In this document: piece by piece, positions 1 through 11,999 of the stretch
Layout: every line of letters starts with the position of its first letter
Numbering within the stretch: position 1 is the stretch's first letter
Assembly (NCBI RefSeq): GCF_035222275.1
Contig: NC_085884.1
Coordinates: forward strand, 558,001 to 622,000
Direction: 5' to 3'
DNA length: 64,000 nt
Origin: Podospora bellae-mahoneyi
Taxonomy: Eukaryota; Ascomycota; Sordariomycetes; Sordariales; Podosporaceae
The notes under the pieces: generated by a model
What the model saw: only the letters and a program-made list of their open reading frames with translations
What the model was told of the DNA's origin: nothing
The model's database searches: none
Position numbers and translations under genes: made by a program

Positions 1-2889
1 CCGCGCTGGCAAGGGCGCAGCAGCCGTCGGAGGACAGCTCGGAGAACAGCCGGCCTGTTGCTCTCAGCATGTTTGTGCTTTATCGCGTACGCCCAGTGGA
101 GGCAGCTCCCACACTCACCATCTTCTGTGCCGCCGGCCGGCTCGGACATCACAGTACACGGCCTCTCGGTCAAGCGCCTGCAGGACGACCTTGCCACGTG
201 TAGTGCCCTGCGCAAGAAACCTCAGGATCCCATCGGCCTCGGACGCAAGAAGAACAGCCGCTACATCGACGGCCATGCCCCCACGCTCGTCAAGAACGCC
301 ACCGTCTGGGTTGGCGAACCAAAAGAAGGCACCGACCCCGAGGCTGCTCGCAACGGAAAAGGCTACGGCTGGATTCGCTCTGATGTCTACCTGGAATACG
401 GACTCATTAAGAAGGTCGAGGCCGCCATCGACCTGTCCTCTGTCGCGTCTGACACCATCGTGTTCGACGCACGTGGCCGGCCCTTGACGGCCGGCATCAT
501 CGACATGCACAGTCACGCTGGTGTGGGATCGCTGCCTAGTCTCTGGGGCAACGAGGATACCAACGAGATGTCGGCCAACATTAGTCCCTTTGTGCGTTCC
601 ATCGACGCCCTTCACCCAGGTGACCCTCAGATCCAGGTGATCAAGTCCGGCGGCGTAACCACAAGTCTTGTGCTGCCAGGGTCCGGAAACAACATGGGCG
701 GTGAGGCATACGTGATCAAGCACGCTGTTGGAAAGGCTGATGGGAGAAACGAGACAAGCGCAGCCGACCTGCTGGCTGATCCTGACCGGAACTGGAGGTA
801 CATGAAGATGGCGTGCGGTGAGAATGCCAAACGAGTCTACGGAAGACCAGGAGAGGCGGGGCCAATGAGCAGGATGGGCGAGAGCTGGGACTTTCGCCAC
901 GCCTTTGAACAGGCAACCAAAGTGGTGCGGGAGCAAGATGACTGGTGTGACGCCGCTGCGGCCCACGGCGTGTACAACCACAGGAGCTACCTTCCACAGG
1001 AGCTAAGGTGGGAGTCGCTCGGTGCTCTGTTACGCGGCCAGGTGCACCTGAACACGCACTGTTACACCATCAGCGATTTGGAGGCGTTCATCGACCACAC
1101 GAACGAGTTCAAGTTCAAGCTCCGAGCATTCCACCATGCCCACCAGACATTTTTGGTCCCCGAGGTGAGTGCTTGTCTGTGACATGATGGGTGTGTCGCC
1201 TCAAGACTAACGGTCTGCCAGATCCTCAAACGTGCCTATGGTGGAGACCCTCCTGCCTCCGCTTTGTTTGCGGATAACATGTATTACAAGGCCGAGGCCA
1301 ATGTTGCGAGCGAATTTGCTGGGAAAATGCTGTGGGACAGCGGCCTGACGCCCATCTATGTCAGCGACAACCCGGTGTTGAATGCCCAGCATGTTCTTTT
1401 CGAGGCTGCCAAAGCGTACAAATACGGTCTGCCATACCATGCGGCTCTTGCTTCCGTCACCGCAGCGCCCGCAGAGCGCCTCGGGTTCGGGCAGCGGCTG
1501 GGGAAGATCAAGCCCGGATATGACGCCGACATTGTGGTCTGGGACAGTGACCCGTTGAGCGTCGGTGCCGCGCCAGTCCAAGTTTGGATTGACGGAACAG
1601 CCCAGTTCGAGGACCCAGTGGAGTTGGACAAGCCGTCCGTGGAGCTTATTGTTCCCGACCAAGATCTTGGCCATCTCCCAGGCGAGCCTGTTCAGGCGGA
1701 CGAGGTGGTATTCACCGGGGTGACTCATGTCCTTCTCGACGAGACCAGTGTGGATCGCAAGATCGGTGCCAAGGGCATTGCTGTGGTCTTTTCCAAGGGC
1801 CAGTTGACCTGTCTTGGGGACTGTCAAGACGAACTGCAGGCCGCCACCAAGTCGAACACCCCCGTCATCCAGCTCAAGGACGGATACCTGACCGAGTCCT
1901 TTACGGCCTTTGGCTCCAAGATCGGCCTCAACGCTATTGACGCAGAGGATGATACCGACGACGGGCCGAATCCCAATACGTTTGTCCGAGCAGAGGACGG
2001 TCTTGTTCTCGACAACAAAAAGACAAACGCGTCCTACACGTATGGTGTCACCAAGGCGATTTCAGCTCCCTCATTCAGGGGTGGTTTCAGTCACCATGGC
2101 ACGAGCGTGGGGTTCTTGACCGGCGCAAAGACGGTGGTGGGACAGGACGCTGTTTTCGCAAGTGATGTGTCAGCCCACTACACTTTTGATACTTCAGTCA
2201 AACAGGATGGCACGCCGTCTATTTCGGCCGCTGTTGGAAGCCTTCGTCGGAAGCTTTTGGAGGCCCACGCTTCGCTGAGCTCTGATGAGACGACAAAGGA
2301 TGTGCACTCGGAGTCGGCATTCCTCCAAAAGGTGGTCAATGGCTCTCTGCCTCTTGTCATCACAGTCCACAGCGCCGATACCATCGGGGCTCTGATCAAG
2401 GTCAAAAAGGCGGTGGATAAGGTGACGAAGGCGTCTATTCGACTGGTCATCTTGGGTGGTGCTGAATCTTGGCTCGTCGCCGAGGAGCTGGCGGCTGCCA
2501 AGGTCGGTGTGGTATTAGCCCCCTTGCAGTCGTATGCTGTCAGCTGGGATCAGAGGCGGGCTTTGACCGGTGCTCCCCTCACCAACGGGACCGCCGTTGA
2601 CAAGCTGTTGGAGGCTGGTGTGGTCACAGCCATCGGGTTGGAGGAGGACTGGCTGGTGAGGGACTTGGGCTTGCTGGCTGGGATTGTGTACCGGAACGGC
2701 GGCGGCAAGGTGGATGAGAAGGGAGCCCTTGACTTGGTAAGTGGTAACATTTACAAGCTTCTGGGACTGAAGCAGCCTGGATCTAAGTCGGGACATTTTG
2801 TAATCTCCGAAGGGAGTCCGTTAGATATTGGGTCGAGGGTGAAGGCCGTTGGGGGCGGGACTGGCCAGGTCACGATGTTTGCCAAGTAA
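1..2889 (+). CDS. Amidohydrolase-family protein, membrane-anchored, 5' end outside window
   Basis: Exons 1-1164 and 1222-2889; intron 1165-1221 (GTGAGT...CTGCCAG) keeps the frame. The frame is open to base 1, so the start lies upstream. About 20 residues in, a hydrophobic stretch (TAGLLLSACLCFIAYA) looks like a signal anchor, which would put the enzyme in the secretory path or outside the cell. The metal-binding HxH of the amidohydrolase superfamily is seen as GIIDMHSHAG near base 500. The end of the catalytic barrel shows the family block LGKIKPGYDADIVVWDSDPL near base 1500. The long C-terminal half ends in a second small urease-type beta-sandwich segment. Fungal members are often labelled CE9 or imidazolonepropionase-like; the substrate cannot be told from sequence. 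The visible part is 943 aa and intact. Confidence 0.85.
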
Positions 2890-3254
2890 ACAGTGGCGTG
2901 CGGTTTCATTCTTGTCGGTGATAATACGAGACATTCACGTAATGTGTAGGTAGCCACCTGTAGCCGCTTGCTAGGCATCAGTGTCGATGTTCTGATACCT
3001 GTGAACAGTCAGTCAACGCTGGCCGACGCTTGGTTGCCTGAACTCAGGGGGTTGGCCAGCAACAAGTGAACAAGTGACGTTGCGGGGCAACTCGCTGCGG
3101 ACCCCAATAGCTGTGCTTTTAGGGGTTTGATCCCAGTGCTCACTCAGCACATCAACTGCTCACGACTTCCAAGGACAACCGTCAGGATTCTTTTCACTTC
3201 TCTCCAACTCTTCATCTTTGCATCCTCACTGAGCCTGAATAGATATCAGTCATC
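2890..3254. other. Intergenic region, amidohydrolase 3' to kinesin relic 5'
   Basis: 365 bp. It holds the presumed 3' UTR of the amidohydrolase gene and a pyrimidine-rich stretch (CTTTTCACTTCTCTCCAAC, about 3190-3210) typical of fungal 5' leaders, just before the kinesin-relic start. No coding fragment or repeat was seen. Confidence 0.5.
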
Positions 3255-5218
3255 ATGGAGCAATTTCTCATCGACTACGCCGACCGCTACGAGGAGCTAG
3301 TTCAGGCCTTCAACCCCAAGCCCGCGGCTCCGGTCAGAGCGGGTTCAACAAACCCCGACTTTCTCGTCAGTACTCGCATCAAACCACTGCTACCAGATGA
3401 GATCTCTCAGGGCTTTCCCGAGAGTGTCTGTTCACGCCCTGGTAGTGCGAATATCGTCGACTTGCACGAGGTCAAGAAGTCAGTGAAGGGGCTGCCTTGT
3501 CTGAATGTAAGTCACTGTCAATTAGTGCTTGGAAATAGTGCGAGCTTTTTAACAAGAGCAGTCCTTCAGCTACCCGGTCGACCGCATCTTCGGCCCCGAC
3601 AGCACCACCAAGCAAATCTACAATGCCATTATCCAGCCCCTCGTCCCCTGGGCCTGGGGCGGAGGTGTGAGCACCATGTACGCCTACGGGCAGACAGGAT
3701 CAGGCAAAACCTTTCACCGTCAGCGGGTTGGAGGAGCACGGCACGTTGCAGAAACGTTGATGGATGGTACCCTAGAGGGAGAAAGAAAGCTGTGCATGTT
3801 CATTATTGAACTAGCCGGACAGACAGCCTGTGGCAGGCAATCAACCCCCCCCCCTTGACCCCCCAACTAACGCCAGGCGAGTAGACCTCCTCAACTCCCG
3901 CAAGCAAATATCCATCCTCGAAGACTCCCTAGGCAACATCCCCAGCTCGCCGGCGCCCAAGAACACCCCCCTCACGTCCAAGGCCGAGCTTCTTTCCCCT
4001 AATCCCCACCGCGTCTTCCCTCCGAAAGATGGCCCCAACCCTCAAAAACGACTCGTCCTCCCGCTCGCACGCCATCTGCCGCATCCGCATCGAGAACCGC
4101 TCTATTCCGGCAGCAGAAGATGGGCTCCTCTACCTCATCGACCTTGCCGGGTCGGAAGCCGCCCGCGACAAGTGCACCCACGACGCGGCGAGGATGAGGG
4201 AAGCGAGAGAGAGATCAACATCAGCCTCTCTGCTCTAAAAGACTGCATCAGGGCGAGGGCGATGGTTGATCTTGATCTCGGGTGTGGGAAGAAGGCGCAT
4301 GTGCCGTTTAGGCAGAGCACACTGACCGAAGACGTTGAAACATGTGTTTGATCCGAGCCTGGTTGGGGGGGGAGGGGGGGTGTGAAAGGGGGAAAGACAG
4401 TTGTGGTGGCGTGTGTGAGTCCTTGCTTGGCGGATACGCAGGCCAGCAGGAATACGTTGCGGTATGCGAAGTTTGTTGAGGGTTACGGCTGGGCCGGCGG
4501 GGAAGAAGGTACAAGAATATGATGAGAAGAGGTCGGTCACGTGGGGGGAATGGGGAGGTGAGGGAGTGGGTGGGGAAGAATGTGAGTTTTTTGATGGTTT
4601 CTGAGAGTTAAATGATATGCAAAGGCTAGCAAGGCCGGATGGGATGGTGACAGTCGGGAACCCCTTCCTGTTGATGGAAACGTCCTCGCCCCGACGGAAT
4701 CGGGAGCGCAGCTTTTACGGTTGCCTGTTGGGGAGTTTGTGGAGAGGTGTCTCAAGACTCCGGGGGGTGACGATGAAGCAGGCCACGGCGTTTCAGAGCA
4801 AGTTTTGGCGGCTGCATGTTGATAACTTGCGCTCAGAGTCCTCTCAAGTTGACGAGGATGGAAAGGCTTTACTCGAGCGCGGATATCGAAGGGCCGCCGC
4901 ACGCAAGGGATGTCCCCTTCAAGGAGAGGGTTAGGCCGGGCATGGTTGTCTCTTACCGTTCAGTTGGAAAAACTGGGGCGGCGCAGACGGGGACGGAGCA
5001 GATGGGGGTTGTGCTGTCGAGGGCTGATGCGGTGGGGGAGAGGGTGAGGGATTTGACTGGGGTGCAGGTTAATCATGGGGGGGAGAACTAGGGGGAGAGG
5101 TATTTCTGTGCGATGGTTGTGCCTGCTATCTTGCCGGGTGGTTGGGGTTGGGGAGATGGAGGCTGAGGTGGTGCTGGAGTGGGATGTGGCCACTCGATAT
5201 TATTATTTGACTGTGTAG
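3255..5218 (+). pseudogene. Kinesin-13-like motor gene, decayed by many frameshifts
   Basis: The start codon (3255), first exon (3255-3506) and first intron (3507-3561) look normal. The motor follows in order: NPDFLVSTRIKPLL, YPVDRIFGPDSTTKQIY, the P-loop YAYGQTGSGKT (about 3680-3711), LNSRKQISILEDSLGN, the switch I type NDSSSRSHAICRIRIEN, the switch II type LYLIDLAGSEAARD, SLSALKDCIR, HVPFRQSTLT, then VVVACVSP and NTLRYAKF. The tail keeps REWVGKN, FQSKFWRLHVDNLRS and EWDVATRYYYLTV before the stop at 5216. These blocks are scattered over all three frames. One extra T follows the P-loop (about 3712), an extra AG dinucleotide sits in a GA run (about 4205), one extra G near 4327, and further shifts fall in G runs (about 4370-4550, about 4770). 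At least eight shifts are needed. Order and identity are otherwise kept, so decay looks recent, or the assembly has indel errors here. In live homologues this is a microtubule-depolymerising or KIF24-like motor. Confidence 0.85.
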
Positions 5219-6801
5219 GGAGGTGTTGGACTGATTTCACGGTGACGAAGTCACCACCGGCATATACAGACGATTTCTCATTTCCCGCTGCCAGTATCGG
5301 TATCGATGACGGTGAGTAGGTTGAGTTGTGTTGGCACCACCTTCCGTTCTCTCTCATACTTTTTTTTCTCCATAATGGGTGAGAGATTCTCTTGGTGATA
5401 GTAATAAAAATGGTACTATATCTCGTTGCTACATAGGCACAGTAGGGCTGCACATCTCCCGCATACGACGCGTGTTTTTTCCCACAGGATTCATTACCGA
5501 CGGTTGGTTCCAACATACAACGCGAGCGCCGGGTGGACGGTTCCATATTACTTGCTGCACCGGCCAAAAGCGTTGATAGCGCTTGGGTGCAGGTTAGAAT
5601 ACCCGGATGAGCTGTCACTGGTGAGTAGACGAGAGCTGGTTGACTGTTGTGTTGGTATGTTCTTGGCACTTTGGACGGCATTCATTCAGAAAAGAGTATT
5701 ATGTAGGAGAGGTGGGATTTGCCCCTGCATACTGCGTCTTTGACCGGTTTGGATCATGGTTGGGGGGGGGGGCGGTCACTAGCTTGTGCATATTCAATCT
5801 TGGGTATGTGGAAAAAAGAGACCTCGGGTGATCTTGAGGCTGACGGCAATCATCATGAGATACTTGTTTGTTTTCGGGATGTGGGTTGTGAGGGAAAGGG
5901 AGGGCAAAAGAGACATGTGACTTTCACAAGGGTACAAGGGGGTGATTATCAGCGCCCCTGATCCTTGCCCTGTGTATGCAGGCTTGGCGGGCACTGGTTC
6001 TCTTTAGCGCAACGTCATTTGATAACGTTTTCGCGCAAAAGGGGCCGGGCCGTCAGAGGATTGTGTGTGGCTTGCGGGTGCTGAACTGGTTTCGGTCAAC
6101 ACACGCGAGAGTGGCGTCTTCTAGTGCTGCATGGAAGGTTTTGGAGGATGGCTTCGGTGTCTTTTCTAGAAAGAAAAACACGAAGCCGCGCAAGAAAGGA
6201 GGTCAACGGAGAGACAGGCTGACTGACAGGCTGCTTGCCAGACACCCGACATCTGTCAACCACGAGGTTATCACCGCTCAGACAGCTTACTCCCAGGCCC
6301 TTTAGCCGTACCGTCATGCTGGAACGAGGTTAGCTGGGTATGTACGGCAATCAATTGAGGAAAGCGTTATCTGTTTGGCCCCTGGAAGACACTCTCACAC
6401 GTGGAGAACAGCTTACTGCTGGGCAGGCGAGACACCCCACATCAACACCACCTTGCACAACCATGTCGTGCAGACAAACATGTCGGACCAATCAGGCCCG
6501 GCTGAAGCGCAAAAGAGCTCGTGGTTCGATGTCTCTTCCCAGCTGCCAACCGGACGAGTTTGGTAGCAGATCCGACACCTGTGGACGCCAACCTCGAGAG
6601 AGGATGACGGGGCTCCAGTCGAGATCCACGGAGAACATCTAGACCCTGTTGATCTCTCGTTTGGGGGTCGCTTTCTGGCTGCCGATCACTTTTGGCGATT
6701 TGAGCCTCTTTTCACCTCAACATCTTTGTTAACATCACTTTGCGCCGAGGCAGCTCGTTGACGAGCCTCAAGCAAGACACCTGCTCCTCAGAACAGGAGC
6801 C
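5219..6801. other. Long intergenic region without recognised genes
   Basis: About 1.6 kb between the kinesin relic and the SAT4-like gene. Only short overlapping reading frames without family resemblance are present. Small homopolymers occur (T8 near 5361, G10 near 5762). The last few hundred bases must contain the promoter and leader of the downstream gene. I see no transposon ends or RNA gene. Confidence 0.5.
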
Positions 6802-6819
6802 ATGAGCCAGCAACCATGA
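6802..6819 (+). promoter_or_regulatory. Five-codon upstream ORF overlapping the main start codon
   Basis: ATG AGC CAG CAA CCA TGA reads MSQQP and stops at 6817-6819. The stop overlaps the ATG of the SAT4-like protein (6816-6818) as ATGA. Any ribosome that starts at 6802 ends exactly on the main start, an arrangement that permits reinitiation or represses translation. Whether 6802 lies in the mRNA is not known. Confidence 0.45.
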
Positions 6820-8239
6820 CTCTCTACTCGTCTCCACCTCTGGCACGGCCCTTCAGCGACGACAAGCCGACTCTCTTGACATCGTGGTGGATCACGCTGC
6901 TATGTGCCTTCATCATCCTCCTCCGTCTCGTGGGGCGGTTTGTGCGGGTCGAGAAGCTGTTTGGAGAGGACAAGGTCGCCGCCCTGGTGTTGATACCCCT
7001 CTTCCTGCGCATGGCCTTTGTGCACCCCATTCTCTTGTTTGGAACCAACAATGTCGAGTTGAACGATGAGCTGGACTTGTCGGACGAGGGGCTCCGGCGG
7101 CGGGCCATTGGGAGCGGACTGGTGCTGATCAGTCGTATGCTGTACGCAGTAGTGTAAAGGTCCCTCGACAGTTTTTGGGCAGCAACTCGGTGGCTAACAT
7201 TGTGTTTCTCAGACTATGGCTGCTCAAGCTGGTTACTCTCGAGTTCTTTGATCGTCTGGTTGGACCTTCTGGGAGGAACCGCTACACCTTGCTCCTTCGG
7301 TCGATGCGCATCGCTTTGGTCGCGACCTTTGTGGCGGTTGTCGTCAGTGATCTTGCGGAATGCCAGCCGTTCACAAAGTACTGGCAGGTCAGTCCGGACC
7401 CGGGACCGCAATGTCGTCAGGGCTACGCAAACCTCCTCACAGCATCAGTTTGCAACGCGGCTACCGACCTGCTGCTGGTTGTGTTCCCTGTGCCCATTGT
7501 CATACAAAGCCGACTGCCGATGGGACACAAGTCGCTGCTGGTTGCCCTCTTTTGTCTCCACATCTTTACGGTGGTGGTGACCATCTGTCGGGTGCCTCAG
7601 ATCATCAGCGAGCAGGGATACCAAGCGACGAGGACGACATGGGCTTCGGCCGATATCCTGATGGCAACATTTGCGGCCAACGCACTTACCATCGGGACCT
7701 TTATGAGAGACAAGGGTGTCAAGAAGAAGAAGTTCAAATACGAGCCGACAGAGTCGCAAAACAGAAGAAACTCGAGGAAGGATTCGATGGCCGTCTCGAA
7801 GAAGCCGTCCTGGGATGAGGATGATGACATGGAGGCGGATTATTCTGAAGGAAAACACGGAGGGCTGAGTCGTACAAAGACGCCCGACATCTCCTCGACA
7901 CCAGGAGAGATCGAGCACGCCAAGGGGGAGATCAAGTCCCCCAGGGTGCACCACAGCAGTCGGTCAGCCAGCATGGACTCGCTGATTCCTAGGGGTCGAC
8001 AGACACCTGCCACCCAAGTGGTCAAGACCACCACTTTTGAGATGACAGTCTCGTCGTCTGATGATCAGGAACATGTTCGGTGCAAAAAGCAAGCCCACGT
8101 AGGGCTCTGTCTGGCACCCATTCACGGGGTGGTAACAGCGACGGCAAACGGACGAGTGAGGGGGTCCAGCATCCTTCTTCGCGAGATGAAACCGATGCCA
8201 GACGCTCACAACGAGGAGACGGAACAGCAACAGCGCTGA
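6816..8239 (+). CDS. SAT4/rhodopsin-like integral membrane protein
   Basis: Exons 6816-7153 and 7213-8239; intron 7154-7212 (GTAAAG...TTTCTCAG, branch GCTAAC). The protein is 454 aa. About seven hydrophobic helices fill residues 20-285. The family signature of fungal SAT4/PTH11-related proteins is seen: an extracellular CxPFxKYW...C loop (ECQPFTKYWQ...PQC) followed by ATDLLLVVFPVPIV. A basic cluster (KGVKKKKFKYE) ends the membrane part, and a charged, Ser-rich cytoplasmic tail of about 160 residues follows. Members are often annotated as fungal rhodopsin-domain proteins; some PTH11-class members act as surface sensors, but most have no known function. The start was chosen because CAACCATGA gives a good context and the frame begins there. 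The first helix of the usual seven may be short. Confidence 0.8.
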
Positions 8240-8542
8240 GGGGTAGATGTGAGGTACCTTATCCTACGATTAGTTTTAGTGTTTTTAGTGTTTACTTTCT
8301 GAACATGATGATACCTACCTGACCTTTGTCGTGATTTTGCTTTTTCCCGGGTGGAGTGTGCGGCGTGCCCTGAATGCTGCGGGGGTGCGGGCGGGGGGGA
8401 TCATCGTTTGTGGAGCTCCCTCCCAGGCATGACACAAGACTCTCCAGCGGCACGACCCTCGTGGCTCGTGGCTTACCAGGTCCTGGGCCCACGGGCAGTT
8501 GTTGCATCTCGTGAAGATGACCTCGGCCGGATCCCACCGCTC

Positions 8543-8564
8543 TTTTTTTTTTTTTTTTTTTTTT
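8543..8564. repeat. Poly-T run of 22
   Basis: Uninterrupted T22. On the minus strand it reads A22, so it could be the poly(A) trace of a retroposed transcript, but I see no recognisable retrogene or target-site duplication beside it. A simple homopolymer is the plain reading. Confidence 0.9.
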
Positions 8565-8600
8565 GTTATTCTATGCCCGGACAATAGCTGATGAGCTGAA

Positions 8601-8645
8601 TTGGGGGGTTGTTGTTGTTGGGTTGCTGGGTTGTTGGGTTGTTGA
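8601..8645. repeat. GTT/GGGTTGTT minisatellite
   Basis: Imperfect tandem copies of GGGTTGTT/GGGTTGCT with internal GTT triplets, lying just after the T22 run. It is G/T-rich on one strand only and is not a clean telomere repeat. Confidence 0.6.
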
Positions 8646-9855
8646 CGATGATCACCACAGTCACTGATGCTTGTCTCTGCTACGGCGGAGTAAGAGACCT
8701 CAGCAATCTCAAACAAGGCCTTTGTCATGTGCGCCGCAGGCATTGTTCCAAGTAGCAGACCTCCCTTTCCAAGCAGCACGGGCAGCTCCCGTCACCCACC
8801 CTCTCCCACAGACTTCGGGAGCAGAGGCACGTCCATCCATCAGGTACCCTTCGAGGTCTCAGACCCGAAAACCACGCAATCGGTTCCCAAAAGGCGCTAA
8901 TGCAACCCAGAGCAAACCCCTGTCGGCTTGGTTCAGGCGACTGCAGTCGTTGGTGGAGGGCGGCACGGTGGGGCCACCCGACAGCTATTGTTCGTCGGGG
9001 ACCCTCGATTCGCTGCGACCCCAGCAATCTTTGAGGTGATGGCAAGCATGGTTGGCATCATTTCGCCTTTTATCCTTTCCTTTGTCCTCTTGCATTTTGA
9101 TGAGATATGTAGACAGCCTGCCGATAGGACAGTGTTGACACCAGCAGCATCAGTCGACACTCCCGTCCAACAGGGGCATCACCACCACCTCTCACACCCT
9201 CAACGGCTGGATCGGCAATCCTCCGAGGTGACAGTCAAACGACAAGCAGCGGCAGCAGTAGCAGCAGCAGGCAATGCGGGGCAAATATTGGCAGGACCGC
9301 CCATCTTTTCTTATCTCTCTGACACCGCTAGACGACAAACCCACGACACCCACCCACCCGTCATCTCCTGCTGCAGAAAATTTCCATGTTGGATCCCCCA
9401 TCTCTCACATACACGCTATTACCGTCACCCTTCACGGCCCGTTTATTACGCTGTGGAAATTTCATTAGCTGTTGGGACAGACGGCGTTGCGAACGGCAGG
9501 CCACCACGGCTCTTATCTCCTAGGGTGTCCCCATCTACAACAGACCCAGTGCCAGGGGTTCTCCACGAACACAACCGTTTATCAGTGGACCCGTCACCCG
9601 CCGTTGTCTCCGTTTCGTGCCCGGTATTCGGGGGGCCACTTTCACTCCACTGCCAGGCCGAATAACTCTATTGTCGACGGCGGGATTCATCGCGAAAGAA
9701 AATCAAACAAAACAAACCCGGAACTCATCCACGCATGGTAATCGCGGGCCGTTGAGAGACACGGTTGTGCAACCCACCATCTCGCCGTCAGACCCGCCAT
9801 TTTTGATCTCGCTCGCCATCCCCGTCACCTTCGCCATTCCAATGATCCGACAGAG

Positions 9856-11999
9856 ATGACCCTCGACCGCGACATTGAGATGAGCCAGCTGGATCGCACC
9901 CGCAGTCTAGCCGAAGGCAGCAGCTTCACCGTCCGGGGTCAAAGTCGGGCCTCGAATCCTGATCATCATCATCATCATCATCATCATTATCATCATCAGC
10001 ACCACAACCACCACCCTCATAATACCGTCGGCGTAGGTGCCGGAGGGATGAAAGCTCGCGTGGGGAGGTTCATCGACACCTTCCGTCGGGAACACCCAGA
10101 CAACGTCCGCTACCACGACGACCCCAACTTTGCGCTTCACGTCACTGACCCAGAAGGTGGCCCAGGCGACTCACCGACGACAACCAGAACAACAAATGGG
10201 TTTGGCTCTGCTTCGGGGGTGGCGGTGGTGAGGCAGCATAATGGGGAGAGGTACTATGACTTACGGACGGCGAACTCCAGGACGGCGGGGACGTTGCTTG
10301 CGCGGGAGCTCAAGGGGAGGCATTTGCAGATGATTGCGATTGGGGGGTCGATCGGGACGGGTTTGTTTGTTGCGAGTGGGAAGGCGTTGAGTGAGGGGGG
10401 GCCGGCGGCGGTGTTGTTGGCGTACATCTTTGTGGGCGTGATGCTGTATTGCACGGTGCAGGCATTGGGGGAGTTGGCCGTGGTGTTTCCTGTCGCGGGG
10501 TCGTTCTCGGCTTTTTCGACGAGGTTTCTGGATCCGAGTTGGGGGTTTGCTATGGGTTGGAAGTAGGTTGTTTTTGTTGATCGTTTTTCTGTTGATGGGG
10601 AGACATCCCGCGTCGCCCTTTTTCTTCCGTTGTTCTGGTGTTGCATGCTAACGTGGTGTGACTGAAGCTATGCCTTGCAGTGGATAGTGGTGTTACCGCT
10701 TGAGATTATTGCCGGCGCCATGACTATCGGTTATTGGAACGAGAGTCTGAACAAGGCCATATTTGTGGCCGTGTTTCTGTTGGTCATTGTTGTCATCAAC
10801 CTCTTTGGAGTAAAGGGGTACGGCGAGGCAGAGTTTGTGTTTGCCATTGTCAAAGTTACTGCTGTCGTCGGGTTCATGTGAGTTTCGCACGGGTGCTTAC
10901 CTGTTGGTGGAACGTTGCTGACCACCCTGTTAGCCTTCTCGGTATCGTCATCAACATCGGAGGGACCCCCGAAGGCGGCTACATCGGCGGAAAGTACTGG
11001 TCCGACCCGGGCGCCTTCAACAATGGCTTCAAGGGCCTCTGCAGTGTGTTTGTCACCGCCGCCTTTGCCTTTGCTGGTACGGAGCTGGTTGGTTTGGCTG
11101 CCGCCGAGACAGCCAACCCGCGAAAGTCCTTGCCTACCGCCATCAAACAAGTGTTTTGGAGAATCACGCTCTTCTACATTGTGTCGCTTGCGCTCGTCGG
11201 TCTCCTGGTGCCGTACAACGAGCCCAGGTTGCTTGGTGCTACTAGCATCGCCGACGCCTCAGCCAGTCCCTTTGTCATCGCCATCGAAAGCGCAGGCACG
11301 ACTATTTTACCCAGCATCATGAACGGCGTCATCCTTGTGTCCGTCATCAGCGTCGGCAACTCTTCCGTCTTTGGATCCTCCCGAACACTCGCCGCCCTCG
11401 CCGAGCTGGGCCAGGCGCCCAAGATCTTCGCCTACGTCGACCGCCGCGGCCGTCCACTAGTTTCCATCCTCGCAGCATCGAGCGTCGGTCTTCTGGCCTT
11501 CATGGCTAACTCCAAAGTCCACAGCCACGTGTTCGACTGGCTCCTCGCCATATCAGGCCTGAGCAGCGTCTTCACCTGGGGGAGCACCTGTCTGGCCCAC
11601 ATCCGCCTCCGCAAGGCATGGGCGTACCATCACAGATCAGTCAGCGACATGGCCTTTCGTGCTCAGGGGGGAACGATCGGCAGCTGGATCGGCCTGTTTT
11701 GCAACTGTCTCATTCTCGTCGGTCAGTGCTGGGTGGCGATTTGGCCCATTACGAGCGAGCCGTTGACGTCGAGTCAGCGGGCCGAGAATTTCTTTTTGCA
11801 GTGTTTGGCGATCCCGGTGGTGTTGTTATTTTTGATTGGGCACAAGCTGTGGTATAGGACGAGCGTGATCAAGGTGGAGGACATGGATATTGATACGGGG
11901 AGGAGGGATTTTGGCAGACTCGGGATCATCAAGGCGCAGGAGGAGGAAGAGAGGGCGAGTTGGCCGAAGTGGAAGAGGGTTTATAGGGTTATTTGCTGA
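9856..11999 (+). CDS. Amino-acid permease (yeast AAT/APC family)
   Basis: Exons 9856-10562, 10668-10877 and 10934-11999; introns of 105 and 56 bp, the first with a GCTAACG branch site. The protein is 660 aa. The transporter core starts near residue 150 with ELKGRHLQMIAIGGSIGTGLF, the substrate-binding helix 1 signature of the family, and continues through twelve predicted helices, including NYALQWIVVLPLEI (formed across intron 1), FAFAGTELVGLAAAE and SSVFGSSRTLAALAELGQAPK. It should import amino acids with protons at the plasma membrane. The cytoplasmic N-terminus of about 140 residues is unusual: residues 36-53 are almost all His, encoded by CAT/CAC repeats. The C-terminal tail is short and charged (KWKRVYRVIC). 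Substrate specificity is not clear. Confidence 0.93.
9960..10017 (+). repeat. In-frame CAT/CAC repeat coding a His tract
   Basis: GATCATCATCAT... runs for about 58 bp inside the first permease exon and gives eight His in a row, then His with single Tyr, Gln and Asn interruptions. Such a tract may vary in length between strains and could bind metal or respond to pH; both are inference. Confidence 0.85.

Larger units (their letters stand above)
8240..9855. other. Intergenic region with low-complexity stretches; permease promoter
   Basis: About 1.6 kb. It contains a T22 run and an adjacent GTTG-rich minisatellite (listed separately), CAG/CAGCAG triplets near 9247-9272 and a C/T-rich stretch close to the permease start. 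The open frames here lack family resemblance and show no splice-supported extension. The long distance suggests a long 5' leader or a large regulated promoter for the amino-acid permease. Confidence 0.45.

Noticed and set aside
115-981. 288-codon minus-strand frame inside the amidohydrolase gene
   Set aside because: Antisense shadow of a well-supported coding exon with high GC third positions.
8543-8564. T22 run as the poly(A) tail of a retroposed element on the minus strand
   Set aside because: No reverse-transcriptase, SINE-like box or target-site duplication was visible beside it.
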